A model generated the notes under the pieces. The model did not search any database, was not told the DNA's origin, and worked only from the letters and a program-made list of their open reading frames with translations. Positions 10,702-22,772 of a stretch of DNA of 64,000 nt are shown here, in pieces. How positions within the stretch are numbered: the stretch's first letter is position 1; each line of letters starts with the position of its first letter. Source of the stretch: Typha latifolia (lineage: Eukaryota > Streptophyta > Magnoliopsida > Poales > Typhaceae); the NCBI GenBank assembly GCA_019914945.1, contig CM034100.1:75209-139208 (forward strand), given 5' to 3'. A program made the position numbers and the translations under genes.

Positions 10702-12090
10702 CTACAGGAGAGAAATGGTGCCCGACAATTCGGAGCTCTCCCAGACTTGGATCCCCTCCACCCCTTCCCTGCTCACAAACAGCCGATCCCCTCCACCTTC
10801 CATCCTCCGTATCAATCCCAGCTTCGCATCCTCCTCTGTATCCACAAAATTCCTCCGATACCTCCGTTCCTCCTCCCCTTGTTCATCATCCAATTTCGAC
10901 CACACCTCCAATCCCGTCGCCCGGCTCACAAACACCTGCCCCTTGTAGCAGCGCAACACGCTGTTCTCACCCCCACCTGCACTCCTCAGCGCCGGGCTCC
11001 TCTCCTCCAGGTATACCCACGGGTCAAAGCCTTCTCCAAGCCGCCTCAGGTCAGCCACTCCGACATCCCCGGATTTCCAGCACACCTTATAGATTAAACC
11101 CTCCTTTCCATCCACGTCAGCGTCCGCGAACGAGTCCCCGAACCGGCTACTACGCCCGGTTCCTCCGGGTTCGCTCGTCTCCCACACCGCCTCCCCCGAT
11201 CTCGGATCCCATAGCCTCATGTACCCGGAGTACCCGAACGCTCCCGAGCTCACGGACACCACGAACAGCAATCCCAACCCAGGCACGTGCACCACCTTCC
11301 CTGGCGCCGCAGACTTTGCTGCGCCCCCGCTCTGCCGCCCGATTTCTGACACCGGTTGCAGTGTTTCCCGGTCCACTGCAAGGATGCAGTTCTCTCGGTG
11401 CAAGCACTCGAACGACGCGAACAGCGGATCGCTTCTGCTGTCGCCGCCGGCGATCGCAGTGACGCGTGCCTTGTAGATACGGGGATCCGAGGGATCGGAC
11501 CAGTGGACCGTCCCCACGTGGCAGGCACCCGAAACGTCGTAGAAGTGGAGGCCGGGGTAGTCCAGCGAGCCGATTGCGGCGAGCTCCTCCGGCCACGCGC
11601 GGCGGAGGGAGCTGATCTCTTCCAGGTGAGTCCGCACAGTGCCGGCGTGGGTGAGATTCCAGCCGTAGGCGGAGATCTGGCCGCTGTGCGCGATCCATAT
11701 GGATCCATCAGTTCCAGCGCAGTGGGCAGTGGGGACCGCGTCAGAGGCTGGGACGATGGTGGTGGAAAGGGTGGCGTCGAAACCGAGGAGCGGGGGCGGG
11801 GCCAGGGCGGAGCGGATGCGGGACTCGATGCCATAGTAGAGGGCTTCGTCGACGAGGTCCTGGGTGTGGAATTGGCGCGCGGAGGAGGGGAGGCGGCCGG
11901 AACGGAGGAGGGTGAGAAGGACGGAGAAGAGTTCCGGATCACGGTCCACAAAGGTGGAAGGATTCGATGCTGCAGGTATAGAAAGAGCGGCGAGGAGCGA
12001 TTCAGGACCGGCGGATTGGAGGGTAGTTGCGGTGGTCTCGAAGAGCTTGCCGCCGATGTTGAGGTTGATCCGGTCGTTGGATTCTTCCAT
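10702..12090 (-). CDS. BTB/POZ (T1-type) protein with beta-propeller-like repeats, At3g09030-like
   Basis: An intronless frame of 462 codons from the ATG at 12090. The N-terminus MEESNDRINLNIGGKLFET is a classic T1/KCTD-type BTB opening and is why I chose this start. The BTB fold continues through DRDPELFSVLLTLLRSGRLP and DEALYYGIESRI. The remaining 350 residues form WD40/YVTN-like blades (TDGSIWIAHSGQISAYGWN, GLHFYDVSG, SDPRIYKARVTAIA, GYSGYMRLWDPRSGE, GGDRLFVSREGVEGIQVWE). Close homologues are plant BTB proteins such as At3g09030; BTB proteins of this kind are generally taken to be CUL3 adaptors, and the substrate is unknown. The frame stays open 55 codons farther upstream to 12255, but that extension lacks family similarity. 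It is head to head with HISN4. Confidence 0.9.
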   Translation of the reverse strand: MEESNDRINLNIGGKLFETTATTLQSAGPESLLAALSIPAASNPSTFVDRDPELFSVLLTLLRSGRLPSSARQFHTQDLVDEALYYGIESRIRSALAPPPLLGFDATLSTTIVPASDAVPTAHCAGTDGSIWIAHSGQISAYGWNLTHAGTVRTHLEEISSLRRAWPEELAAIGSLDYPGLHFYDVSGACHVGTVHWSDPSDPRIYKARVTAIAGGDSRSDPLFASFECLHRENCILAVDRETLQPVSEIGRQSGGAAKSAAPGKVVHVPGLGLLFVVSVSSGAFGYSGYMRLWDPRSGEAVWETSEPGGTGRSSRFGDSFADADVDGKEGLIYKVCWKSGDVGVADLRRLGEGFDPWVYLEERSPALRSAGGGENSVLRCYKGQVFVSRATGLEVWSKLDDEQGEEERRYRRNFVDTEEDAKLGLIRRMEGGGDRLFVSREGVEGIQVWESSELSGTISLL

Positions 12091-12395
12091 ATCTAGACAG
12101 GAGTGAGGCCGAGAAAGCCGATGAGGGTGGGGCGGATTACCTTTTGGGGGAAGGTTTGTTGTCGAGTTGTCACCAACTGGGTATACAAGTATATTGATCC
12201 CATGAGCATGACCCAGGCCCAATATAATGTCTAACATTACAGTGAACGAACCCAAAACCTAATTGGTCAGGAAATTTTGGGCCGGGCCTAAGCGCCGACG
12301 CACGGAAGAGTAATACTAACGACTTCTGGGCCGGGCTAGATTATATTAAGCGTCTCACGTAGTCTCTTCTTCCCCTCCTACTTGCTGGTCTGGCA
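12091..12395. promoter_or_regulatory. compact head-to-head intergenic promoter (BTB gene / HISN4)
   Basis: Only 305 bases separate the two start codons, which point away from each other, so both leaders and core promoters must lie here or overlap. GC content is higher than in the flanking introns. I see no clear TATA box for HISN4; the plus strand has only a weak TATATTAA at 12341-12348. Confidence 0.7.
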
Positions 12396-15300
12396 ATGGA
12401 GGCGCCGCCGTCTGCAAGTGCTTCTCACCTTCGACCTTCTTCTGGACTCTCTCATCTCTCTTACGCTCATGCAACACGGAGTCCCAGAAAGCTCCATTTC
12501 GCCCGAAGGAAGCATCACTCGGTTCGCGCCTCCTCTTCCTACGACGACAGTAAGAACGCAGAATCGCCCTCACTTTCACGCCTCTGGTTTTTTTAGCGTC
12601 ATTTGTATCTCTGGCTTTTCCATGATTATTTTCGCATCTCTAGTTTTGAACTCGTGAATGATCCTGTTACTGTTATTTAGCGGTTACTCTGCTCGATTAC
12701 GGTGCTGGAAATGTTCGCAGCGTGCGTAATGCCATTCGCCATCTAGGGTTCAATATCAAAGATGTAAGCATTTCTTGTTTCCTCATCTTACCTGTCGCAT
12801 TTCTTCTTTTTATTGTAATCCTGTTAATTCCTTTCAACTGCATTCTTTATTATCATATGCGTATACACAAATGGTTTGATCTTTCCGGTTATTTTGATGC
12901 CAAAAGTGCCTCGTGTAGTAACTATGACATCAGGCAAAGGTGATGCTTGATGTCTATGAAAATGCAACCTGCCTGGGTTAGAGCTGTTTTAGGAGCTTCC
13001 TTTTCTATAAAAATACTGATTTTAGGGTTAAATCACACAAATTTTACAAATAAATTGTGTGAACCTTCTAATATGTAATATTACCATGAGAGATAGACAT
13101 GATGCTTTTATATGTATAAACTCTTGACTTTCCAAATGCTAGTTATGTGATTGTGAAATAAACAGATTGTTCTTGACCTGTTGCAAATTGTGTTCTTTGC
13201 TAGGTTAAAAGACCAGAGGATATTCTCAGTGCAAATCGTCTTGTTTTTCCTGGAGTTGGGGCCTTTGCAGCAGCAATGCAAGTGCTAAATCAGAATGGGT
13301 ATGCCTCTATGCTCTATATGCATGTTATTTACTCCTCTATTTAAAGTTTTTCCTTGTTATCATTGCAAGTTGTCCTGTTTTCTTGCTAATCTTACCTTTG
13401 AATATGGACCTGCTGAGCTGATTAGGCAATGAAGAAAATTTTGACTTAGCAAATTTACGTTTTTTTAGATGAATTCTTAATGTTTGTCATTGTCATCACT
13501 TTATCTGTCCAGTAGTTATTAACATGGCTTCTAAAATTACTTGTAACATTTTAACATTTTTCATTTTTATAGGAAGTAGCAAATAAATATTTGTAATCCT
13601 AATTAAACTGTTCCATTTGTGGTTATTCTTAGCATTTTGAAATGATGTCTTGAGGGCTATGATTCATTTCCGCTTTCTCTGTTTTCCTTTTTTTCAGCTG
13701 ACATTCATGTTTTTCGTGGCTTTACTATTAATCAATAATCGGTGGTTCATTATTGTTAGTCCCTCTATGTAATTAGTGTTAACTGTCTTTTTAAGTTAGC
13801 AATAAGAGGTTTGCCTTCAAAGTGCTTGCATGCATGTAGAAAAGTGTGCCCTTTATTATCCAAATGATGTCAATTCCTTCTTTACCTTGTTCAGCATACA
13901 AGTTCTGTTTATTGCTATTGCAGGATGGCAGAGGCTCTCCATACGTACATACAGAAGGATCGCCCCTTTTTGGGCATCTGTCTTGGGCTCCAATTGCTTT
14001 TTGAGTCCAGCGAGGAGAATGGCCCAGGTGATGTCCTTTGTGCAACCCTTGTCCACTTTGCAAATATGTTACTTGATAGTAAAATGTAACAGAAAATATT
14101 TAGGGATTACATAACTTAACAACGATAATTAGCTTACTGATTCATGTTAGAATTTAGTAATGAAATAGGTGGATAGGACCTTCTTGAATTACAATACTCA
14201 ATTGAAGTATTACCGATATAAGATTGAAATCCTCCTCTTTAATTTATCTGTGGAAAGGGGGAAAGTTTGTCGGGTTTTGTTTTCCATTGTTTCTTAATAA
14301 TTAATAGGCCATGGAGGAACTAATTAATGGCTATTGAGTACTGATGTTGCTTCTCACGATAAGCTTCTCAAATTGACGATTATCTTTTGTCATTTTTGTC
14401 TATAATGCAGTTTCTTACGTAAGTTCACAAGTTAACAGTACTTTGAAATTTCCTTCCAGTTTGTTTTAGTAAAAGTAATCAATATTTGATATATGTATGT
14501 TTGAACATTTTTTCAAATAACTTAACTTCTCACTTAGGTTGGGGATGGTATGCCATTTATTAGTTTTTTCAGTGTTTGAGATAACAAAGTATGAAGCTTC
14601 TCATCTTTCCTTTGGGCACCTTTCAAATATTTTATTCTGTGACCCAATTTTCTTCACAGAAACTTCACCTGTACAATACATCATGTAACAAATGTCCATG
14701 TTGGAATAAAATTGTAAAGATTCCATTTTCAAAGCACGTGCCTGCTCATATATCTTCTTACTTTAAGCATGTCAAAACATCCAAATCTTTAATTATTTGA
14801 TGTTGACCATTCGCCACATTGCTAGTTAATGTGCTCTATCTTGCATTTTTCTGAGACTTATTTTTTATGTCTTGGTACTGTTTCTGGATCCTCAGCTGCT
14901 AATTTATCTGAAAGTAAAAGTATGGTGATTTTGTGCAGGTGCAACATTACTTAGTTTTATTGTAATGTTATGTTTCTCTTCTCTGGAGCCTCTGTTTTTG
15001 CTAACCAAAGGATTATCCACCACTGTAAATCAGCACGTAATGATAATTGTTATGTGACATAGGCCACATAACTAAATGTTGTTTACTTCATAGCTGCTAT
15101 CATTTCAATCTTTTCTGATTCTGATTAAAGACTAAGCACCACTGAAATATACACACCATAATAATTACTATATGTGATATATAATTAGCTGCTAAAAAGT
15201 TGTTGGAGATATACAGCTTTGACCCTTCTTCATAAAATTATATCTATATATTTGCAGCAAGTATGAATGTCATCTGTTGTTTCTTGCTTCTTTAGAATCC

Positions 15301-18300
15301 TGCATTGACAGATATAATATATGCTTCACAGTAAAAGGTCTTGGTGTGATACCTGGTATAGTTGGACGGTTTGACTCTTCAAATGGTCTCATAGTACCTC
15401 ATATTGGCTGGAATGCTGTGCAAATCACCAAAGAATCAGGGATTTTGAATGGCATTGAAGGCCACCATGTCTATTTTGTTCACTCATATCGTGCCTTGCC
15501 TGTATGTTCAGTTAACGATTTCTCTCATCATATGTTATCCCTATAACCTGATTTCATGTAGTTATTGGACCAAAATCATTTTTCTTTATTTTTCTTAGTC
15601 AGATGCTAATAAAGACTGGGTTTCATCAGTATGCAATTATGGTGGTAGTTTTATATCTTCTATAGCAAGGGGAAACATACAAGCTGTTCAGTTTCATCCA
15701 GAAAAGAGTGGAGGTAATGTTGTTTGAACATATTGTGGCTTAAATAATATTGATAGAAGTAACTACAAAAAGATACGACCATTTGGATTTAAGAAATGAG
15801 AAAACCTTAGTTCCAATAGGCTGCAGTGATGCATCATCAATAAATAATAGTCTATTATTTGGTTAATGCTCATCTTTTGGCTATACAATAGCACTGTATC
15901 TATTCTGTTTTATTTTAATATCTTCATATTTTCCTTGTTATCCTATTGCCTAATGGTCATTGATCTCCAATCTAGGGAAGATTGATTGACATTTTTCTTG
16001 GAGAAAACTATGCAGTGGTGGTATGATTTCTGCATATTGAAATGCGTTCCTGAATATCTGATGCTTGGAAAGTTGAAGTATCTTTAAGTAGTTTCCATCT
16101 TAGCTCAATGGAATAACAAAATATAATAAATGAAAAATATGCATGTAATGTGGCCTGATAATTCTTCTGTAGAAATATATGCCTTCTTCTTCTAATCCCT
16201 ATTTTGGCAGAGCACTTCCTTTTGTTATTATACTTCATTTTGAACTTAAGATGTAACTGGACCACATTGGATTTTCCAGTTGTAGGGCTATCTATACTAC
16301 AAAACTTCCTCAAGCCACCTCTCTCTTCGAGGAGAAAGGTACTCTTTCGATTCTTCGATATAATCGTATCTTTTCTTTAGTTTTTATCACTTGTTTTTGA
16401 CAGCCGACCCAATCTCTCTGGAGAAGGCTTGGAGGATGATCTTGTTTTGGCAATGTAACAACTATATTTCTCTTTTATGTAGACAACTTATGGAAAAGCA
16501 TCCAAACTTGCCAAGAGAGTAAGATTGTCTATGCTTTGTCTAACATAAATTATGAAATATTGAAATCCTCTTTTACTCTTATTGGTTTAGTCTCTTTAAT
16601 GCCTCCTAGGTAATAGCATGCCTTGATGTGAGGACGAATGATAAAGGGGATCTGGTGGTGACAAAAGGGGACCAGTATGACGTAAGAGATCATACCGATC
16701 AAAATGAGGTATCCTAGCTCAGTTTATCCCCAAAGAATTAACTAGACATCACTGTGATTAAGAAAGTTAATAGTAATTCACTGACAATCACCTCCCTTAC
16801 AAGAATAGTATTAAGAATTCTGAGCTCCTTTGGCTTTTCCTCAGGAAGCTACTTCCTTTTGGAAGTGCAATCTATCAGCATCCCATGCATCAGTTAAAAA
16901 AAGTTCTACTCCTATTCTTTCATTTTTAGTGCACATTTAGAAATTAGACTTATACCCCATTATGTTCTTAAATGCGCAAAGTTTGTGTGTCAATAGGTAA
17001 GAAACCTTGGGAAACCAGTGGAGCTGGCGAGTCAGTATTACAAGGATGGTGCTGATGAGGTATATATAAAATTCATAGTAAAGAGTCATATACTTGCATT
17101 CGAGGCGAGAAGTGACACTAGTGATTAATAATGACATTTCAGGTTAGTTTTTTGAACATAACAGGGTTCCGAGACTTCCCCTTGGGAGACTTGCCAATGT
17201 TACAGGTTCTACACACTTATCCCTTAATATGACACCTTCAAAGTTGAAATATGTCTCACTAATCACATCTCTTCTGAATTAACTTATGAGATGTTATTTT
17301 ATAGGTGTTGCGCAGCACGTCTGAAAATGTTTTTGTACCACTTACAGTTGGTGGTGGTATAAGAGATTTCACAGATGCAAATGGGAGGTTAGTTTTTTTA
17401 GTTTCCTTCGTCAACATTTCCTGAAGTGGTTTGTGAGATAAAAAGCAGAAGTTTCTTGTTTGATGCTTGCATCTGTCTGTATGACAATGGTTTGCTATGT
17501 CCTCTATTGATCATGAACAATTTTCTTTTTTACTACTCTCGTACTGCAAAATACAATTTTACTTCCTCTTGCTAAATTAGCCATTTCAGTTGTTTGTCTT
17601 ATATAGATTTTAGTTGGATAAGAGATATTATACTGTATAGTAAATATTCAATGATTTCAATCCAAGAAGGGTCTGCATTATGGCATATCTGATCATTACC
17701 TTGCTGCACGGCTTGTCCAACTTCTGATTTTTGGGGGAAGAAAATCATTTGTACCATTTTAGATGCCTGCAGACAGCACCATTTTATTTTAGGATTCAAA
17801 CAGGTGAGTCTTAGAACCTTAGTAATGCCAAAGAACATAACATGGTGTTGCATGCACTTCTTTTGTCCACTCGGACACGGCAATGCAAATATTAATTCAG
17901 TTGGTCAAAGTGCATAAATACTGTAGGAACTCATGTACATATCAATATGCTGAAATTGAAAGCTATTTGTACTCTGGAGCATTGTCTCTCTGAAAGTTCA
18001 ACATTGATTACTTACGATTGTTTCATTGTCTCTTTTAGTTTTGTTAGATTCTACCAAAAACATCACCATCAACTGGTAGACTCTTCTATGCTTATTCTTC
18101 CTTAGGTACTATTCAAGTTTGGAAGTAGCATCAGAATATTTCAGGTCTGGTGCAGATAAGGTTTCAATTGGAAGTGATGCAGTTTTTGCTGCAGAAGAAT
18201 ATTTAAGAACAGGGGTATGCACTTGATTTCTGCCTTTGCATGAAAGGTAGTTTTTTCTTAACTTTCTAACTATCTTCTCTACACTTCAGGTAAAGACTGG

Positions 18301-20307
18301 AAAAAGCAGCTTAGAGCAGATTTCTCAAGTTTATGGAAATCAGGTCTTTACTAACATGTGAAATAACTCGGTCTTAATTTGCTATTTCTTTATCTTAGTT
18401 GTACTTATATAATTAAATTTAACCTAAAAGGCAACATATATCTCTGAAGCAGCATTAATTTCAGTATTAGAAACAATATGCAGAATAAACCTGCACTTTT
18501 CTACTTTAGGCAGACAACTTGTTGGTTGTACCATTAGTTGGTGGTGGTAATAGTAATATTTGTATTCTTGGCAGGCAGTAGTTGTAAGTATCGATCCTCG
18601 AAGAATTTACCTCGCAAGTCCTGGTGATGTCAAATTTAAGACTGTAAAAGTGAGCACTCCAGGTACCATTTCATTGCTATCAAGCTTACTCATCTGGTCT
18701 ATATGTGTCATCTCATCATTCTTCTATGTTCTTTGAAACATTGTACAACCACCTTACTCTTTTTTGCTGATTTTAGGCCCACTGGGGGAAGAATATGCTT
18801 GGTACCAATGCACAGTATGCTCTTCTTTTCTTCCTTGTTCCCTTTTGGATATTGAAGTAGCATCATTTAGTTATCTGAAGTTGTTCTTAATTTTGGTTAC
18901 CTGTAAATTGCTTCACTTTTTATTATCAGCTATGCATATACTTGTGCAAGTGGATAACATAGTATAACTGTTGCATGCATGAATCCTTTTGTATCGTTGA
19001 GCACTAAAATTCACCAGGAGAACATCTAGATATACACAAGAGTAAATGGACTAAATTGAGTGTTGTTATAGTAACTCCTTTTGTTGTTCCAGTAATGTTC
19101 TTGGAGTGGAGAACTGAAAAATTGTTTTCAGCACAAAGGCGAAAAGTTTGGTTCTCGAGTGCTATATGCTTAAACTGCATTAGTTTTCACCAGTGTACAT
19201 GCTTAGTAAATGTGGGATCGATCACCTCAAGTTAATTTTTCCTGTGTCCATTTAAAGTCATACATATGAAATCTTCATTATATGATGAATATTGAATCGT
19301 CATAGGGTGAAGGTGCACTTTTATGACCTTTAACATTGTTTCTTTCTCTTTGTAGGTCAATGGTGGTCGCGAGGGTCGGCCTATAGGAGCTTATGAGCTT
19401 GCAAAAGCTGTAGAAGAATTGGGAGCTGGAGAAATACTACTTAATTGCATTGATTGTGATGGTACGTTGATCCCAATGTACTTACGTCAAGTAATTCTCT
19501 AGTCAGAGGTTTTTAAAATGGTATATGTGCAAAAACCTTTTTAAGTATACCAATCAGTAACAGATGCAACAAAAAAGTATGACACCCTTGCATTTTGAGT
19601 GCTCTTTTGATTGTTGTAGAATGATAAATTTTCTTTCAAAGTTGATAGAAAAGATATAGCCAAAGGTTTTTTTGTTATTTTCACAGGTCAGGGACAAGGG
19701 TTCGACATAGACTTGATCGAGCTGGTATCAGATGCTGTTACAGTCCCTGTAATTGCAAGCAGTGGAGCTGGTGCTGTGGAACACTTTTCTGAAGTCTTTC
19801 AGAAAACAAGTGCTTCAGCAGCTCTTGCTGCAGGGATTTTCCATCGCAAGGAGGTATTTATGAGAAATTCGTTTTGTATCCATGATTTATATGGCAGTTC
19901 AATAGTTTACAGTGCACTACCTTCGTATGACAAGATTCCACTATCATTTGACATATATTTCGCAAGTGTAGGTAGGTAGGTCTTTGTGCCACTTTATGTG
20001 GTGTCTGGAGCGTGAATCCTTTGGTATATGGGTTTTCATTCAGTTGTTGCTACTCTAATGACATTTAGTTATTGCTACTATAATGATCTTGTCTTGTTTA
20101 AGAACTACCGAGTGCAAGCAATGGTCATTCTGTTGAGGCCACTATCGATAAAAATATGTTTTTTATTGTTAAAATTATTACTGAACATTTTTTACTCCCT
20201 CAAGAGAGCGAGCAATAGCCATTCTGACTTCTACTTTGGTGGTTTAGGTTCCAATTCTATCGGTGAAAGAGCATTTGCTACATGATGATATAGAGGTCAG
20301 ACTGTAA
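12396..20307 (+). CDS. HISN4: Imidazole glycerol phosphate synthase hisHF, chloroplastic
   Basis: This bifunctional enzyme makes imidazole glycerol phosphate and AICAR from PRFAR and glutamine, step five of histidine synthesis in plastids. Nineteen coding exons keep phase: 12396-12549, 12681-12763, 13204-13298, 13924-14027, 15332-15501, 15599-15713, 16280-16338, 16483-16518, 16610-16708, 16997-17059, 17143-17205, 17305-17387, 18106-18214, 18290-18343, 18575-18662, 18777-18814, 19356-19461, 19687-19853, 20248-20307, giving 581 residues (Arabidopsis about 590). The first 50 residues are Ser/Arg rich and acidic-poor, a transit peptide. The glutaminase triad is present: Cys130 (LGICLG), His235 and Glu237 (QFHPEKS). 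Cyclase aspartates Asp278 (ACLDVR) and Asp436 (VVVSIDPRR) are intact, with phosphate-binding VGGGIRD and ASSGAGA. Exon 8 is only 36 bases. All key residues are present, so the gene looks functional. Confidence 0.95.
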
Positions 20308-21544
20308 TCAAATTGGAGAAAGGCATCCAAGTTGTCTAAACTATCATTTGCAGGAGTCTTCTTGTACCTTTCTCCGTGGAAATTTCCGTTGAAGTATGCC
20401 ACATTCCCATGAACTTATTTATGGCCAGAATTCTGAAATTTCTAGAGCAGTGCCCTCGCACAATGTTGAGATCTCTCTTTCTGTGGTTGTTGTAGCTCTA
20501 CATCGACCTTGTTGATTATCTCAAATAAAAAACCGGTTTTGCAAATAATTATGTGAAGACAGGAGAGAATGTATTGAAAGTTCTCATTCATATGTCTCCC
20601 TTTCTTCTTCTATTAATTTCTACATAGATCATTGAATGGAAATATTTAAAAGTAGTTTGATTCAATGACTTATGTGAGAAAAAAAATAATCCCCTAACAC
20701 TTATTAATTTATTCAGTAATTTTTAATTATTTTTTTATATAAATTGTTGGACTTGACAGTGAATAAAATGTTTTGACATGTGACTTAATATAGTGAAAAA
20801 CTCTATTTAGACAACCAACTAAGTCGGTAGCAGTCATTATGTCGAAAAGATATTATATAGATATAGTTTAAGTTACCCAATCTGTAGTTGGTAGAAACGA
20901 TGGTTCGTTCATTCGAGTGGAGGCAACGAGGAATCTCCGGCATAAATATACTGAAGGTCCAAATCTATCCCCAGACTCCACAGCCACAGCCATAGCCATA
21001 ATTGGTCCGGCTGCAGGAAATATCTTGGTGGTCATGTGAAGAGCTCATTTCATAATTTACGCCCAATAATTAATGGGGGACAAATACTCATAATATTATG
21101 TAGATTATGTAACCATCAACAGCCATCTGTGATATTTACATCATGTATGTATAGTAAATGTGGTCATCATAATTAATAAACTCCGTCATCATTTCATGTC
21201 GCCAGATTTGGCCCAATAAATTTTACTAACTAGTTAACACATAAAATAAGCTATCAGCGTATGTTATTTGTTAGGAATCATTAAAAGAAAATAAAAATAA
21301 AAATAAAGCATATGCTTATGTGTTTGTTACTTATCCCCTTTCATCTTCGGGAATATACTCTAAGAGTTAAGAGCACCCATTTTTACGCCCCCGACATTCC
21401 AAACCACTTCATGCAAATCTATCCATTAATCCATTAATCATTCGCTTCGCCAAAAAAACACCACCTTTCCCTCTTCACAAATTCCATCCCAACCTCTCTC
21501 TCTCTCTGACGCTTCCTTCTGCTCTCAAGTTTTGAATACGGAGG
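20308..21544. other. intergenic region between HISN4 and SQD2-like fragment
   Basis: About 1.2 kb. The first part is the HISN4 3' region with possible polyadenylation signals (AATAAA near 20524). The last 200 bases are pyrimidine-rich, with a CT run near 21497, and look like a leader for the SQD2-like exon. Nothing else recognised. Confidence 0.55.
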
Positions 21545-22287
21545 ATGACGATCGAAGAGATGAATGCTGATTCGGAAGAGGCGCCGCTTCTTCTGGAAGA
21601 TTTCGAGGACATCTCCAAGCCTAGACGCATTGCTCTCTTCGTTGAGCCCTCTCCCTTTGCGTCAGTAATTCGTTCGGGTCTCTTGCTATGGGTTCTTTGT
21701 TTTTATATTTTTTATTTTCCTTTTATGACTTTCTTTGATCCATCTATTGATTGATAACACTGTTAGTCTTTGTGCTGATGCATAAGAGGGAAGCTTTTAC
21801 TCAGTTTTGATGTATAGAGACTACCGTGTAGACTTCTATTTGGATCCTATATGTCTTGATGATCTGCCACTGAATCATGTCTTCAAAATTTCGAAGTTGT
21901 CTAGTTCGTGACTTTTCCTGATTCTTTTCTTTTTGCTGGTGCAATCTAAATCTTTTAGATTCCAAAATCATTAGGCAGTATTGCTCTTTATCTGGTAATT
22001 AAGTTTTTTTTTTTCAAGTCCTATTGCTGCACATTCTCTGTTTTTCTCTCTAAATTTAGACGCTTACGCTGTTAGCGTCTGTCAGGAGGTTAGTAACATA
22101 ATAACAGCGGATTGACCAGTTCTCTTGCACAATTGGTTTCCATAGCTATTTTTAAGTTTTAATTTCGGTATCAAAAAATGTTCTGTCACTGCTGAAACTA
22201 TATCTGCTTCATTTCCGCAGTTATATCTCCGGATATAAGAATTGCTTCCAGAACTTCATCAAATATTTACGTGAAATGGGAGATGAG
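21545..22287 (+). pseudogene. SQD2-like sulfoquinovosyltransferase fragment, exons 1-2 only
   Basis: Exon 1 (21545-21660) and exon 2 (22221-22287) are joined by a GT-AG intron in phase 2 and encode 61 residues. They end in PRRIALFVEPSPFA and YISGYKNCFQNF...LREMGDE, the conserved opening of plant SQD2 family glycosyltransferases, which transfer sulfoquinovose to diacylglycerol. It starts without a plastid transit peptide (MTIEEMNADSEEAP), like the second SQD2 paralogue in monocots. A good donor (GAG then GTATAT) follows exon 2, but no later exon (VTTHEGVPEEFYG region, nucleotide-sugar site) appears before the PXN gene begins at 23742. Reading through the donor gives about 45 more codons and then a stop. 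I interpret it as a truncated duplicate; a transcript joining distant exons is excluded only within this window. Confidence 0.7.
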
Positions 22288-22772
22288 GTATATAAGGTTT
22301 TCTATAAGTTTAATTTGTTCAACAAAGAGACCACAAACTCTGTACTTCCTCGATGTATTGAGAAATACAACATGAGAGATGCCATTATTTATTTATTTTT
22401 TCTTATTACCTACACATTGCCATCAGCGACCTGATAAGTAAGTATATGAGTCAGCATAGACTCTTTCACAGTACTGGCAAATCAGCAGCTCCCCTCCCAC
22501 GGGATATGCTTTAGATAGAAGTCGTCCTAGCATGATATTATCTATTGACTATTGGTAGGCTCATCATCTAATTTACCTCTTAGGTTGGAATCTACATATT
22601 CATACAGGGGGGGTTATTTTTACTAGGCAAATTAATGTTGATGATCAGAGGTCTAGCATGGCAACTGTCACATTACATGATGTAATAAACGAATGAACTA
22701 CGTACGAGGGGCCCGGGCCCAGCCCACACCGAATTGAGTAGTCTATAAATATAATATAGGAGTACTAGGCTA

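Noticed and set aside
10698..12106. Plus-strand frames up to 254 codons opposite the BTB gene
   Set aside because: Proline/serine-rich shadows of the real coding strand, with no domain.
13791..14063. Minus-strand frame over HISN4 exon 4
   Set aside because: Antisense of a confirmed exon.
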